Of a DNA stretch of 64,000 nucleotides, positions 26,920-35,356 are shown in pieces. The stretch comes from Paractinoplanes pyxinae. Lineage in GTDB: Bacteria; Actinomycetota; Actinomycetes; Mycobacteriales; Micromonosporaceae. The notes below the pieces were generated by a model that was not told where the DNA came from, did not search any database, and worked only from the letters and a program-made list of their open reading frames with translations. The stretch is from positions 124,001-188,000 of the forward strand of contig NZ_JAPNTZ010000021.1 of assembly GCF_026626335.1 (NCBI RefSeq). Direction: 5' to 3'. The translations under genes were made by a program, and so were the position numbers. Numbering within the stretch: the stretch's first letter is position 1; every line of letters begins with the position of its first letter.

Positions 26920-27498
26920 ATGCCGTGGTGGTCATGGCGTCCGGGCTCGGCCGCAAGTAACGCGCCGGAGGCCGAGGATGATCCGGCGGCGCGCGGCACG
27001 GTCCGTGTCGGCGTCCCGGCGCAGCGTGAGCCGAGCCGGCTGCCGGTCCCGGTGGAAGCCGCGAACGAGGAGCCCGAGGTCGTCGCTCCGGTCACGCTCA
27101 CGCGTATCGGCAAGGCGCTCGATCTGCTCGACATCCGGTTCCTGGCCGACGGCGGCGGGAGCCTGCTGGCGATGTGGGAGCGGCACGCCGTGCTGTTCAC
27201 CCTGGAGGGCCCCGACGACGAAATCCTCGTCATGCGCGCCCGCCCGCACTCGACGGTCCCGCCCGACTGGGCCGACCGCGCCTACCGCGTGGTCAATGAG
27301 TGGAACCACACCCGCCGCTTCTGCAAGGCGTACGTGGGCGACCCCACCGAGCGCAACCAGCTACCCATCTACGCCGAACTCCAGGTCCCCCTGGCCGCCG
27401 GCACCCACGACGCCCTACTGACAGAGCTCTTGGACTGCGGCGCCGCCGTAGCCACCAGCTTCGTCGACTGGCTACACGACGAGGGCGCGCTGTTATAA
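26920..27498 (+). CDS. YbjN-domain protein
   Basis: A 192-residue protein. The N-terminal 55 residues are low complexity. The YbjN/sensory-transduction-regulator domain covers about 60-190, with TRIGKALDLLDIRFLADGGG, RAYRVVNEWNHTRRFCKAYV (about residue 118) and a final helix. Such proteins have a type III secretion chaperone-like fold; their role in actinobacteria is not established. ATG at 26920 (MPWWSWRPGS) has GGGGAG about 15 nt upstream. It is convergent with the secreted protein gene, with a large hairpin between them. Confidence 0.82.
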   Translation: MPWWSWRPGSAASNAPEAEDDPAARGTVRVGVPAQREPSRLPVPVEAANEEPEVVAPVTLTRIGKALDLLDIRFLADGGGSLLAMWERHAVLFTLEGPDDEILVMRARPHSTVPPDWADRAYRVVNEWNHTRRFCKAYVGDPTERNQLPIYAELQVPLAAGTHDALLTELLDCGAAVATSFVDWLHDEGALL

Positions 27499-27517
27499 GG
27501 CTCCGCTTCGCTCCGCG

Positions 27518-27589
27518 GCGATTTGCCCCGGGAGGCCGATGAGATGGTGGGCGGAAAACCGCACACCATCTCATCGACGGGCAAATCGC
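27518..27589. terminator. Large three-part hairpin between convergent genes
   Basis: Outer arms GCGATTTGCCC (27518-27528) and GGGCAAATCGC (27579-27589), inner arms GATGAGATGGTG (27538-27549) and CACCATCTCATC (27564-27575), and a tip GCGG-AAAA-CCGC (27551-27562) are all perfectly paired. One 9-nt and one 3-nt internal bulge separate the two long stems. It can form on either transcript, so it would serve both converging genes. It lacks a U-tract and is larger than a simple terminator, so it could also be a dispersed palindromic element. Confidence 0.7.
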
Positions 27590-27624
27590 GGGTGCACAGC
27601 CGTTGGCAGCACCCAGGGACTAAG

Positions 27625-28881
27625 TCATCGGAGCGGGAACATGCCGATCCGGCCGTGGTACTCGCGGCCCAGCTGGTCGGTGTCGGAGCCGACCAGCAGC
27701 CCCTCCGGCGTAGCCACGAACACCCGGACGCCCACCCCGCGCTTGCGGGTCGGGTTCCATGAGAGAGCGCGGCCCGTGCTCGGGCTAACCGCGCCGATCC
27801 CCACCCGCGACACCGCTCCCGGCCCCGGGCCCTTGGCGTCCGTGCCGTACGGGTTGTTGAAGTACCGCTGGTGCCCGCCCAGGTACACCGCCGACCCCGT
27901 GACCGCCACCGCGTACAGGGAATCCCCGCCGGTCCGCTGCACCCAGGTCGGGTTGTGCCGTCCGCTGCCGCCCGCCTCGAACCGCGCGGCCGAGTCGCAG
28001 AGCCGGTCGGGTGAGGACGCGCGCCCGGTCGCCGCGACCACGAAGTACGAGCCGTCGGGCGAGAATTTCACCTGGCGCAGGTAGGTGTCGAAGCCTTTCA
28101 TGCACTGCGGCTTGTAGGCGTCGGTGTACCAGCTGGTCAGCTGGGCCGACGAGCCGGACACGTCGAACATGGCGATCTGCGTGCGGTCGTAGCCGCTCGC
28201 CCGCAGCAGGGCGCCCACCGCGATCAGCTTGCTGCCGTCGGGGGAGATGTCGAAGTGCTCGACCCGGGTGCGGGTCAGGCCGGGCGCGGTGAGCCGGGCG
28301 TCGAAGCCGGTGTCGACGGCGCCGGTGGCCGCGCTGAGGCGGGCCAGCCCGGCTCGGTTGACCCCGTTGATGTTCTGGAACGTCCCGGCCGCGTACAGCC
28401 GGGAGCCGCGCGCCTGGACGGCCCGCACGTCGCCCCATCCGATGCGGGCGTTGAAGGCGCTGACCCGCTGCCCGCCGAGCGACAGCCGGGTGAGGCCGCG
28501 CTGGCCTGCGCCGTTGACCGTCTTGAAGGCGCCACCGGCGTAAACCGTGCCGTCGGCGCCGGCGGCGAGGGCGTAGACCGCGCCGTCGACCTGGGGCGCG
28601 AAGTTGCGGATGGCGCCGTCGCGCAGGCCGTACGCGAAGAGGTTCTTGCGGGCGAAGGTGTTCCGCCGGCCGGCGTCGGTGACCTTGGTGAAGGCGCCGC
28701 CGACGACGACGGTGTCACCGACCACGGCCATCGACCAGACGGTCCCGTCCAGCACGTGCGGGGTGAAGTCGACGGGGTTGGGGGACACCACGGTGGAGTG
28801 GGCCATGTCGGCCGCGGCGGGGTGCGCGCACGCCACGACGGCGGCGGCGGCAGTGGCGGCGGCGAGCAGGCGGCGGCGCAT
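27625..28881 (-). CDS. Secreted beta-propeller-like protein
   Basis: A 418-residue protein with an N-terminal signal peptide (MRRRLLAAATAAAAVVACAH, cleavage probably after the AAA at about residue 24). The mature part repeats blade-like units with a VGGAFTKV / AGGAFKTVNGAG / AAGTFQNINGV pattern, similar to delta-60 repeats and other beta-propellers (about residues 50-170), followed by FDISPDGSKLIAVGA and VKFSPDGSYFVVAA. It has two further cysteines (QCMKGF and DRLCDSA). No catalytic motif is visible. Exported, function unknown. Confidence 0.78.
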   Translation of the reverse strand: MRRRLLAAATAAAAVVACAHPAAADMAHSTVVSPNPVDFTPHVLDGTVWSMAVVGDTVVVGGAFTKVTDAGRRNTFARKNLFAYGLRDGAIRNFAPQVDGAVYALAAGADGTVYAGGAFKTVNGAGQRGLTRLSLGGQRVSAFNARIGWGDVRAVQARGSRLYAAGTFQNINGVNRAGLARLSAATGAVDTGFDARLTAPGLTRTRVEHFDISPDGSKLIAVGALLRASGYDRTQIAMFDVSGSSAQLTSWYTDAYKPQCMKGFDTYLRQVKFSPDGSYFVVAATGRASSPDRLCDSAARFEAGGSGRHNPTWVQRTGGDSLYAVAVTGSAVYLGGHQRYFNNPYGTDAKGPGPGAVSRVGIGAVSPSTGRALSWNPTRKRGVGVRVFVATPEGLLVGSDTDQLGREYHGRIGMFPLR

Positions 28882-28972
28882 GGCGGAGCTCCTGATCGTT
28901 ACACCCGAGTCATCAGGTGATCGGCGGGTTGGTCACCCGCTCAACGACCCAATTACGCCGCCGGAAACGATC

Positions 28973-29347
28973 TCAGCTGTTGACCATGAAGTAGGCGGCG
29001 CGTTCCAGGTAGTCCCACAGCTGGTCGTGCTGCTCCGGCGGGAGCTCGAGGGAATCGACGGCGGCGCGCATGTGGGTGAGCCAGGCGTCGCGGGCGGCCG
29101 CGTCGACCACGAACGGCGCGTGCCGCATGCGCAGGCGCGGGTGGCCGCGGGTGGCCGAGTACGTGTTGGGGCCGCCCCAGTACTGCATGAGGAAGAGGGT
29201 CATCCGCTCGGCGGCGGGGCCGAGGTCGCCCTCGGGGTACATCGGCCGCAGCAGCGGGTCGTCGGCGATGCCCTCGTAGAAGCGGTCGACGAGGCGCCGG
29301 AAGGTGGGTTCGCCGCCGACGGCGTCGAAGAAGGTCGGTGCGGTCAC
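28973..29347 (-). CDS. glbO: Group II truncated haemoglobin (trHbO)
   Basis: A 124-residue 2-on-2 globin. TFFDAVGGEPTFRRLVDRFY is the first helix pair. LMQYWGGPNTYSATRGHPRL carries the group II Tyr/Trp region, and MRHAPFVV includes the proximal His. Such proteins bind oxygen and may protect against oxidative or nitrosative stress. GTG at 29347 follows GGAAAG and gives the standard length. A longer frame upstream lacks family similarity. Confidence 0.9.
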   Translation of the reverse strand: MTAPTFFDAVGGEPTFRRLVDRFYEGIADDPLLRPMYPEGDLGPAAERMTLFLMQYWGGPNTYSATRGHPRLRMRHAPFVVDAAARDAWLTHMRAAVDSLELPPEQHDQLWDYLERAAYFMVNS

Positions 29348-29388
29348 CTTTCCATCCTGCCAGGCGTAAGGAGCGGCGGCCGCCTCGG

Positions 29389-30783
29389 TCAGGGGCGCTC
29401 GGGTGTGACGCTGGTCGTGGTCACCGTGGGCCGGGGCGCGGGCGGCGAGGCCGGCGCGGCGGGTGCGGGCTGGCTCTCCGCGGCGGCGTCGGTGGCCGCC
29501 GCGAAGGTGGCCGCGCTGGGCCACCGGTAGGCCAGCAGCCCGAGCGCGACCGCGCCGCCCAGGCTCCACAGGCCCACCACCATCGGCAGCCAGAAGTGGT
29601 CGGCCAGCAGGCCGGTGACCATCACGGCGCCGAACTGGCTGAACTGCAGGCCGGTCTGCATGACGCCGTACGCCCGGGCGCGGTACCCGTGCGGCAGGAT
29701 CAGCACGAACTTGCCGTTCAGGGTGGGCACGACGCCGCCCTGGGCGATGCCGGACAGCGCCACCATGATGGCGACGATCGGCGGCGGCGGTGCGGCCAGT
29801 GCCGGCACGAGCACCAGCGCCGTCAGCACGGCGAGCGGCCGCACCAGCCGGTCGCGCAGGGCGGGGCCGGCCAGCCGGTTGATCAGCAGGCCACCGACGA
29901 CGAAGCCGATCGGCCCGGCCGCCATGATCAGGCCCTGGTTGAGGCCGCGGGCGGCCGGGTCGGACGTGCTCTCGGCGGCCCAGGCGGCGGCCAGGCCCTC
30001 GGGCACGATCGCGAACATGGTCAGGACGAACACCATGAGCGCGATGGACCGCAGCGTGGTCGAGCCGAAGACCAGGCGGTACCCCTCGGCCGACTCGCGC
30101 AGCAGGTGGCGGCGCTGGGCGCGGTTGTGCGCGGGCGGCCGCGGCCGCACGAAGAAGGTGATCAGCGCCGCCGAGACGGCGAAGGTGACCACGTCGATGA
30201 CCAGGGCCACCTGGGGGTTGATGGCGGTGGCCAGGGCGGCGCCGGCCAGGTAGCCGAAGACCTGGGCCGCCTGCACGCTGGTCGCGTTGGTGGCCACCGC
30301 GATGGGCAGCATCTCGCGCCCGACGACCAGCGGCTGCAGCGCCGAGCGGGCCGCCTGCGTGGGCGGGGTGCCCAGGCTGGCCAGGAAGACGACCAGCAGC
30401 ATGACCGGGATGGGCATGTGCGGGATGAGCAGCAGCGCGATGAGCACCATGCGGTAGAGGTCGGCGGCGATCAGAACCTTGCGGTACGAGTAGCGCTCGA
30501 CCAGGGCCGAGAGCACGGTGCCGCCGATGACCCAGGGCAGGAACGTGACCGCGAACGCCGCCGCCGACAGCAGCACCGACTTGCTCTGCTCGTAGACCAG
30601 GACGGTGATGGCGGCCCGGGCCAGGTAGTCGCCGACCCAGTTGGTGACCAGGGAGAGGTAGAGCGCCCGGTATTCACGATTGGCGAAGAGATCACGAAAG
30701 GTGATCAATCGATCGCTCTCCGTAGGCGCGCTGGCACTGGTTGCCTCGCGCGCATCCGGGTCATCGGACACCAGGTCCTCCAT
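29389..30783 (-). CDS. MFS transporter
   Basis: A 464-residue membrane protein with about 12 hydrophobic helices between residues 35 and 420. It has an N-terminal soluble stretch and a Pro/Ala/Thr-rich C-terminal tail. The pattern (YLSLVTNWVGDYLARAAITV near the first helix, ALVERYSYRKVLIAADLYRM in the first cytoplasmic loop) fits the enterobactin-exporter/macrolide-efflux branch of MFS. Substrate is unknown. ATG at 30783; GTG at 30768 is an alternative. It lies 41 nt after the globin start, same strand. Confidence 0.85.
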   Translation of the reverse strand: MEDLVSDDPDAREATSASAPTESDRLITFRDLFANREYRALYLSLVTNWVGDYLARAAITVLVYEQSKSVLLSAAAFAVTFLPWVIGGTVLSALVERYSYRKVLIAADLYRMVLIALLLIPHMPIPVMLLVVFLASLGTPPTQAARSALQPLVVGREMLPIAVATNATSVQAAQVFGYLAGAALATAINPQVALVIDVVTFAVSAALITFFVRPRPPAHNRAQRRHLLRESAEGYRLVFGSTTLRSIALMVFVLTMFAIVPEGLAAAWAAESTSDPAARGLNQGLIMAAGPIGFVVGGLLINRLAGPALRDRLVRPLAVLTALVLVPALAAPPPPIVAIMVALSGIAQGGVVPTLNGKFVLILPHGYRARAYGVMQTGLQFSQFGAVMVTGLLADHFWLPMVVGLWSLGGAVALGLLAYRWPSAATFAAATDAAAESQPAPAAPASPPAPRPTVTTTSVTPERP

Positions 30784-30981
30784 CGATCTCGGCGTTCCGC
30801 CGGGTCAGGGCGGTCACCGGGGCACGTCCGCGCGGGGCCGGCGCCCGACGGGAACGTGATGCCGCATGTGCAAATGCTCAAGCGGATTCTGCCCGATCGT
30901 CCGAGCCGATGCTAGGGCGTACGGGCGAATTGTCGGCCATTCGGTCGAGGCCGGACATCACCCGGAAGAACTAATCCCAGC

Positions 30982-32052
30982 TCAGGTCGCCCCGCCCGGC
31001 CGCTCGTCGCCGCCGGAATTTCCGAGGTACGCCGGCGGCACTGCCCCGCGCGGCAGCAATCGAGAGGCGGCGATGCGTTCGGAGAGGCCCGACGCGTCCA
31101 GCGCCTCCATCAGCACCCGCCTCAGCTCGCGCTGGACGACCAGTTGACCGTCGGCAGTGGTCTTGGCGATCGTCCGGATCGTCGCGCCGTCGACGGTCAG
31201 TTGCTCGACGCCGACCACGTCCGGGGGCTCGAGGAACTCGGTCTGGTGCTCGGGCTCGGCCGCCACCGCCTCGGCCGCCTCGCGCAGCACGGCGATGGCC
31301 TGCTCCGAGCTGACGAACCCGATCGGGATGTCGATCACGACCATGGCCCAGCCCTGGCTCTTGTTGCCGACCCGGACGATCTCGCCGTTGCGGATGTACC
31401 AGAGCACGCCGCGCGCGTCGCGGATGGTGGTGATCCGCAGGCCGACCGTCTCGACCACGCCGGTCGCCTCGCCCACGTCGACCGTGTCGCCCACCCCGTA
31501 CTGGTCCTCGAGCAGCATGAAGAGGCCGGCGATGAGGTCTTTGACCAGGCTCTGGGCGCCGAAGCCGAGGGCCACGCCGACGATGCCGGCGCTGGCCAGC
31601 AGCGGCCCCAGGTTGAAGCCGAGCTCACCGAAGACCAGCAGGGCGGCCATGGTGAACACCACCGCGCTCACGAAGCTGCGCAGCACCGACCCGATCGCCT
31701 CGGCCCGCTGACGCCGGCGCTCGGGGATGAACTGGCCGTCCTCGGCCGTGGCGGTCACCTTCTCGCGCAGCGGCCGCAGCAGCGCGGGCATCGAGGCGCG
31801 GCTCGAGGTGTGGGTCAGCCGGTCGATGGCCCGCTGCAGCAGCCACCGGATGAGCATCGCGATCAGGATGATGCCGATGATCCGCAGCGGCTTCACGATG
31901 ACCACGTAGCTGCTGTTGGCGAGCCACTGACTGTTCGTCCACTCGTAGACCCGGCTGCAGACGACGTCGGTGTCGCATATGGCCGACACATCGGGCGTCC
32001 GGTAGATGTCGGTCGATCCGGACGGAGTTGGGGTGGGGGCTAGCAGCAACAC
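30982..32052 (-). CDS. Mechanosensitive ion channel of the MscS family
   Basis: A 356-residue protein with helices at about 47-70 (VVIVKPLRIIGIILIAMLIR), 125-145 and 150-170. The third holds the pore-lining pattern GIVGVALGFGAQSLVKDLIAG, typical of MscS TM3. The beta domain follows (DQYGVGDTVDVGEATGVVE, about residue 185) and then a soluble C-terminal domain. It releases solutes under hypo-osmotic stress. The conserved Gly/Ala pore pattern is intact. ATG at 32052. Confidence 0.9.
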   Translation of the reverse strand: MLLLAPTPTPSGSTDIYRTPDVSAICDTDVVCSRVYEWTNSQWLANSSYVVIVKPLRIIGIILIAMLIRWLLQRAIDRLTHTSSRASMPALLRPLREKVTATAEDGQFIPERRRQRAEAIGSVLRSFVSAVVFTMAALLVFGELGFNLGPLLASAGIVGVALGFGAQSLVKDLIAGLFMLLEDQYGVGDTVDVGEATGVVETVGLRITTIRDARGVLWYIRNGEIVRVGNKSQGWAMVVIDIPIGFVSSEQAIAVLREAAEAVAAEPEHQTEFLEPPDVVGVEQLTVDGATIRTIAKTTADGQLVVQRELRRVLMEALDASGLSERIAASRLLPRGAVPPAYLGNSGGDERPGGAT

Positions 32053-32265
32053 GGGAAGCCACCGTACCGGGCGGCCCTGAGCCGGCTCTCAGCCACCGCT
32101 CAGCGCTGTGACCTCAGACGTTTACCGTCCGGCCACGGATTGTGCTCGCAATTTGGGCATCCGTCAGGGACTATTGGCGCACGGGACCTCGTCGCCGAGG
32201 CCTCGCTATCAGACCTTGGACACCATCAGGAGCGGTGACAGCACTTACACCGAAGGGTGACAGCG

Positions 32266-32814
32266 ATGCCTGACATACGACCCACAGTGGGCTCATCCGC
32301 GTTGGTTCTGAACGCCACCTACGAGCCGCTGTGCGTCGTATCGGTGCGTCGAGCGACCATCCTGGTGCTGACGGCCAAGGCAGAATGCGTCTCCGACGGT
32401 GACGGCATGCTGCACAGTGCGCACACCATCCTGCCCGTCCCGTCGGTGGTCCGCCTGACGAGGTATGTCAAGGTTCCCTACCGTACGCACGTCGGCCTCT
32501 CCCGGCGGGCGATCTTCGCGCGTGACGGGGGCCGCTGCGCCTACTGCCGGGGCTCTGCCGAGACCATCGACCACGTGTTCCCCCGCAGCCGCGGCGGCCT
32601 GCACGCGTGGGAGAACGTGGTCGCGGCCTGCGCCAAGTGCAACCACAGCAAGGGCGACAAGACCCCGGCCGAGCTCGGCTGGCGCCTGCACCAGATACCA
32701 GCGGCGCCCCGGGGGGTGGCCTGGCGGGTGCTCGGACACCGCACGCCCGACCCCCGTTGGGCCGACTGGCTCGACCTCCCCGCCGCCTCGGCCGCAACGG
32801 CCGAGGCGGCGTAA
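32266..32814 (+). CDS. HNH endonuclease
   Basis: A 182-residue protein. After an N-terminal domain (VLNATYEPLCVVSVRRATIL about residues 14-33) comes the HNH zinc module: RCAYCRGSAETIDHVFPRSR about residue 91, then NVVAACAKCNHSKGDKTPAE. Two CxxC pairs bind zinc and the DH/N/H set binds the catalytic metal. This family is single-copy and widespread in actinobacteria, so it is likely a cellular nuclease rather than a mobile one. ATG at 32266 is 9 nt after GAAGGG; GTG at 32257 is an alternative start. Confidence 0.9.
   Translation: MPDIRPTVGSSALVLNATYEPLCVVSVRRATILVLTAKAECVSDGDGMLHSAHTILPVPSVVRLTRYVKVPYRTHVGLSRRAIFARDGGRCAYCRGSAETIDHVFPRSRGGLHAWENVVAACAKCNHSKGDKTPAELGWRLHQIPAAPRGVAWRVLGHRTPDPRWADWLDLPAASAATAEAA
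32781..32811 (+). terminator. Hairpin terminator inside the 3' end of the HNH gene
   Basis: CGCCGCCTCGGCC (32781-32793) and GGCCGAGGCGGCG (32799-32811) form a perfect 13-bp stem with a 5-nt loop. It is followed by TAATTCTCTCT, a moderately U-rich run. The stem encodes the last Ala-rich residues of the protein and ends one base before the final bases of the TAA stop codon. The converging sortase gene stops only 6 nt beyond. Confidence 0.75.
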
Positions 32815-32820
32815 TTCTCT

Positions 32821-33648
32821 CTAGGTCTTTTTCGCCGAGACCATGGAAGCGAAGACGACGATGTTGTCGGAGTAGCCGGTGCTGCCGCCGATCCAGCGGC
32901 CGCCGCACGTCACCAGGCGGAGCGAGGGGCGGCTGTAGTCGCCGTAGACCCGCTGCACCGGCAGCTTGCCCTTGTCGAAGTGCTCGACCGAATTGACCTC
33001 GAAGACGGCGACCGAGTTGTCAGCCCGGGTCACCTCGATGCGCTGCCCCGGCTTCAGCTTCGGCAGGCCGTGGAAGACCGACGGTCCCGTACGCGTGTCG
33101 GCGTGCCCGACGATCAGGGCCGGCCCGAACTGCCCGGGGGTCGGCCCGCCGTCGAACCACCCGGCCTCGTTGTGCCGCTTGAGCGGCGGCACCCCCACCG
33201 ACCCGTCGGCCGCCAGCCCCACCTCGAGGATCGGGGCCTGCACGTTGATGGCCGGGATGCTCAGCCGCTCGGGGCGGCTCGGGTCGAGCACCGGAAACGC
33301 CCGCGGCGGCGCCTGATTCTTCTCGGAGCCGCCGAACAGGCTGGTCAGGTCGAGGTTGGTGGCCGCACCCAGCCCCATCGCGACCACGAACAGGCCGAGG
33401 AAGAGCAGGGCCAGCGCCACCATGCCGATCGGCCACGGCTTCTTGCCCCGCATCGGCCGGGGCGGCTGCTTGGGCAGGGGCCGAGGGCTGGGGGCGCGGA
33501 AGGCCGGGCGGCCGGGCGTGCGGGGCGGTGGTGGCAGCGGGCCCGTGATGGTGCCGGGCGGCGGCGCGACGATCTGGGCCGGGCGCTTGCGCAGCACCGA
33601 GTCGGGCATGCGCGGCCCGCCCACCCGGGGCGGCTGTCGGGTGGCCAC
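32821..33648 (-). CDS. Class F-type sortase
   Basis: A 275-residue protein with a long Pro/Arg-rich cytoplasmic start (about 1-68), one membrane helix (MVALALLFLGLFVVAMGLGA, about 75-94), and the sortase domain with RLSIPAINVQAPILEVGL, LIVGHADTRTGPSVFHGL (catalytic His about residue 181) and LRLVTCGGRW (Cys about residue 247). Sortases link secreted proteins to the wall or to each other at the outer membrane face. The His-Cys pair and the GHAD/TCGG forms fit actinobacterial class F. The gene before it in transcription order encodes a secreted, tail-anchored protein. Confidence 0.88.
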   Translation of the reverse strand: MATRQPPRVGGPRMPDSVLRKRPAQIVAPPPGTITGPLPPPPRTPGRPAFRAPSPRPLPKQPPRPMRGKKPWPIGMVALALLFLGLFVVAMGLGAATNLDLTSLFGGSEKNQAPPRAFPVLDPSRPERLSIPAINVQAPILEVGLAADGSVGVPPLKRHNEAGWFDGGPTPGQFGPALIVGHADTRTGPSVFHGLPKLKPGQRIEVTRADNSVAVFEVNSVEHFDKGKLPVQRVYGDYSRPSLRLVTCGGRWIGGSTGYSDNIVVFASMVSAKKT

Positions 33649-33655
33649 GCGCGCC

Positions 33656-34159
33656 TCAGCCGAGCCGCCGCCGGCGCAGCGCGACCACGCCGAGTCCGAT
33701 TGCCGCCGCTATGACGGGGAGGCCGCTGCCGATCAGCAGCGGAGCGCTCCGCCCGGGGGCGGTGCCGCCGGCCCCGGTGGCCGGCCCGCGGGCCGGTTGC
33801 ACCTTGGCCACCACGTGCAGGGTGGCCGACGCGGCCGCGCCGTCGGGGCAGCGCAGGTCGATCCGGTAGTCGCCGGGCCGGGTGTTCGAGGGCACCTTGG
33901 CCGTCGCGGTCAGGAAGCCGAACCGCGGCGCCACGGTGACCGTGCCGAACAGACCCGACCGGACCGTCGCCGCCTTGAGATTGTCGTCACACGAGGCGCG
34001 AAGACCGACGTCGTCGCCCGCTGGGACGGTGCTGGGGCTGAGTTCGAGGAAGACGGCGGCTCGGGCGGCGGCTGCGGGTTCAACCAGCACCACCAGGACG
34101 AACAGGACAGGTAGGCCCAGAACGAGCGCCGCCAGGGCGGCGGGGACGGACAAGCGCAT
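33656..34159 (-). CDS. Secreted protein with C-terminal membrane anchor, beside the sortase
   Basis: A 167-residue protein with a signal peptide (MRLSVPAALAALVLGLPVLF onward, cleavage about residue 34). The exported beta-rich domain is about residues 35-125, with two cysteines (ASCDDN and LRCPDG). Then come a Gly/Ala/Pro linker, a hydrophobic helix (LPVIAAAIGLGVVAL) and an RRRRLG tail. The C-terminus looks like a cell-wall sorting signal but has no LPxTG motif before the helix. ATG at 34159 is preceded by AGGAGGGGG. It lies 7 nt upstream of the sortase gene, so the pair is probably an operon. Confidence 0.75.
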   Translation of the reverse strand: MRLSVPAALAALVLGLPVLFVLVVLVEPAAAARAAVFLELSPSTVPAGDDVGLRASCDDNLKAATVRSGLFGTVTVAPRFGFLTATAKVPSNTRPGDYRIDLRCPDGAAASATLHVVAKVQPARGPATGAGGTAPGRSAPLLIGSGLPVIAAAIGLGVVALRRRRLG

Positions 34160-34265
34160 CGATTCCCCCTCCTGCCGTTCGAGGGCGCATGGACACGAAC
34201 GGCGCGTGTGGGTGATTTTCGCATCCGGGGGCCCATTCCGCGTAGATCCCGACGGCGTGAGCCCC

Positions 34266-34350
34266 GTCGAACCACCCCGACCGCCGCCCCTTGACTCGAC
34301 TAAAGCCCGTCCAACCACCCCGACCGCCGCCCCTGAACTCGACTGAAGGC
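34266..34350. repeat. Two-copy direct repeat, period 43 nt
   Basis: Copy one (34266-34308) and copy two (34309-34350) share AACCACCCCGACCGCCGCCC and, further on, ACTCGACT with few differences. The second copy ends just before the ATG at 34358 and contributes its GAAGG ribosome binding site. It lies in the 198-nt divergent region between the secreted-protein gene and 34358. Possible recent tandem duplication of the promoter or leader. Confidence 0.7.
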
Positions 34351-34357
34351 AAGCCCT

Positions 34358-34753
34358 ATGTCAGACCCGGCGCTTCGGGATGGCGCGCGCTCCGCTACCG
34401 TGACAGTTGTTCGTGTCATCAGGGAATTCAGGCGCCTGGGGGCGTTGAGGTTGTCGATTCTGAGTACCGTTCTGGTCTACTTGATCATTCCGGCGGGTGT
34501 GATCGCGCTGATCGCCACGCTCTCGCTGGCGGGCAGCCGCAGCGAGAAGCCCGACCGCCGCTACCGGCCGGGCCGTCCGTACACGTTCCAGCCGATCTGG
34601 TTCCTGGCCGCTCCGGAACAGGTCACCGGCCACCAGCCGGCCCTGGACGGGCACGGCCACGGCCAGGCGGCCCTGACCGGTCCCGTGCTCGAGGACAGCA
34701 CCGGCGCCCCGGTCAAGGCCGGTCCGACAGGAGGCGCAAGTGACAGCTGGTGA
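34358..34753 (+). CDS. Hypothetical membrane protein
   Basis: A 131-residue protein with one clear membrane helix (LSILSTVLVYLIIPAGVIAL, about residues 31-50) and a polar C-terminal half rich in Gly, His and Pro. I do not recognise a family. ATG at 34358 follows GAAGG. Its last 14 nt overlap the start of the TPM-like gene at 34740, so the two are probably translated from one mRNA. Confidence 0.65.
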   Translation: MSDPALRDGARSATVTVVRVIREFRRLGALRLSILSTVLVYLIIPAGVIALIATLSLAGSRSEKPDRRYRPGRPYTFQPIWFLAAPEQVTGHQPALDGHGHGQAALTGPVLEDSTGAPVKAGPTGGASDSW

Positions 34754-35198
34754 CCTGGCCGCTCAGGGCGGACAAGACCAGCCCCTGACCGAGCTCGACC
34801 ACCCCGGCGGCGACACCATCGTGGCGCACAACCACGCCGCCGACGGTCCCTTCACCACCCGGCAGCTGCTGCGGCTCGACCACGCGCTGCGCGTCGCCAA
34901 CGACGAGACGGGCCTGACCTTCAGCGTCTATCTCGGCGAGTTCGAGACGCCGGCCCGCGAGTTCGCCGAGCGGCTGCACAAGCAGGTCGACAACGCCGAC
35001 CGGGCCGTGCTCGTCGCGGTGTCGCCCAACCAGCGCAAGCTCGAGATCGTCACCGGCAACGAGGCGCGCAAGCGCATCTCCGACCGGGACGCGAAGCTGG
35101 CCGGCCTGTCCATGGCGGCCGCGTTCGCGGGTGGCGATCTGGCCGGCGGCGTGGTCGCCGGCCTCGACCAGCTGGCCACCCACGCCGGTCGCGCATAG
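34740..35198 (+). CDS. DUF5130-like (TPM-related) protein
   Basis: A 152-residue soluble protein with GPFTTRQLLRLDHALRVAND (about residue 37), LTFSVYLGEFETPAREFAER (about 61) and VLVAVSPNQRKLEIVTGNEA (about 91), the alternating strand-helix pattern of TPM-domain proteins. It ends in a Gly/Ala-rich helix. Function is unknown; some TPM proteins are phosphatases or act in photosystem repair. GTG at 34740 with GGAGG just upstream. Confidence 0.75.
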   Translation: MTAGDLAAQGGQDQPLTELDHPGGDTIVAHNHAADGPFTTRQLLRLDHALRVANDETGLTFSVYLGEFETPAREFAERLHKQVDNADRAVLVAVSPNQRKLEIVTGNEARKRISDRDAKLAGLSMAAAFAGGDLAGGVVAGLDQLATHAGRA

Positions 35199-35211
35199 TC
35201 AGATCTAGGAC

Positions 35212-35248
35212 AGAGCCCTCGCCCCGCCGCTGGTGGGACGAGGGCTCT
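35212..35248 (+). terminator. Hairpin terminator
   Basis: AGAGCCCTCG (35212-35221) pairs perfectly with CGAGGGCTCT (35239-35248) across a 17-nt GC-rich loop that can pair further. TGTCGTTGT follows. It stands 13 nt after the stop of the 34740 gene. Confidence 0.75.
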
Positions 35249-35356
35249 TGTCGTTGTACGCCGTCGAAAAGGCCTCGAAACCGGATGGCAACAACACCGT
35301 GTAGGTAGGCTGATCACCCCGTGCAACGAGGCGCCGCGGAGGTGGTCCGGTTGGTG

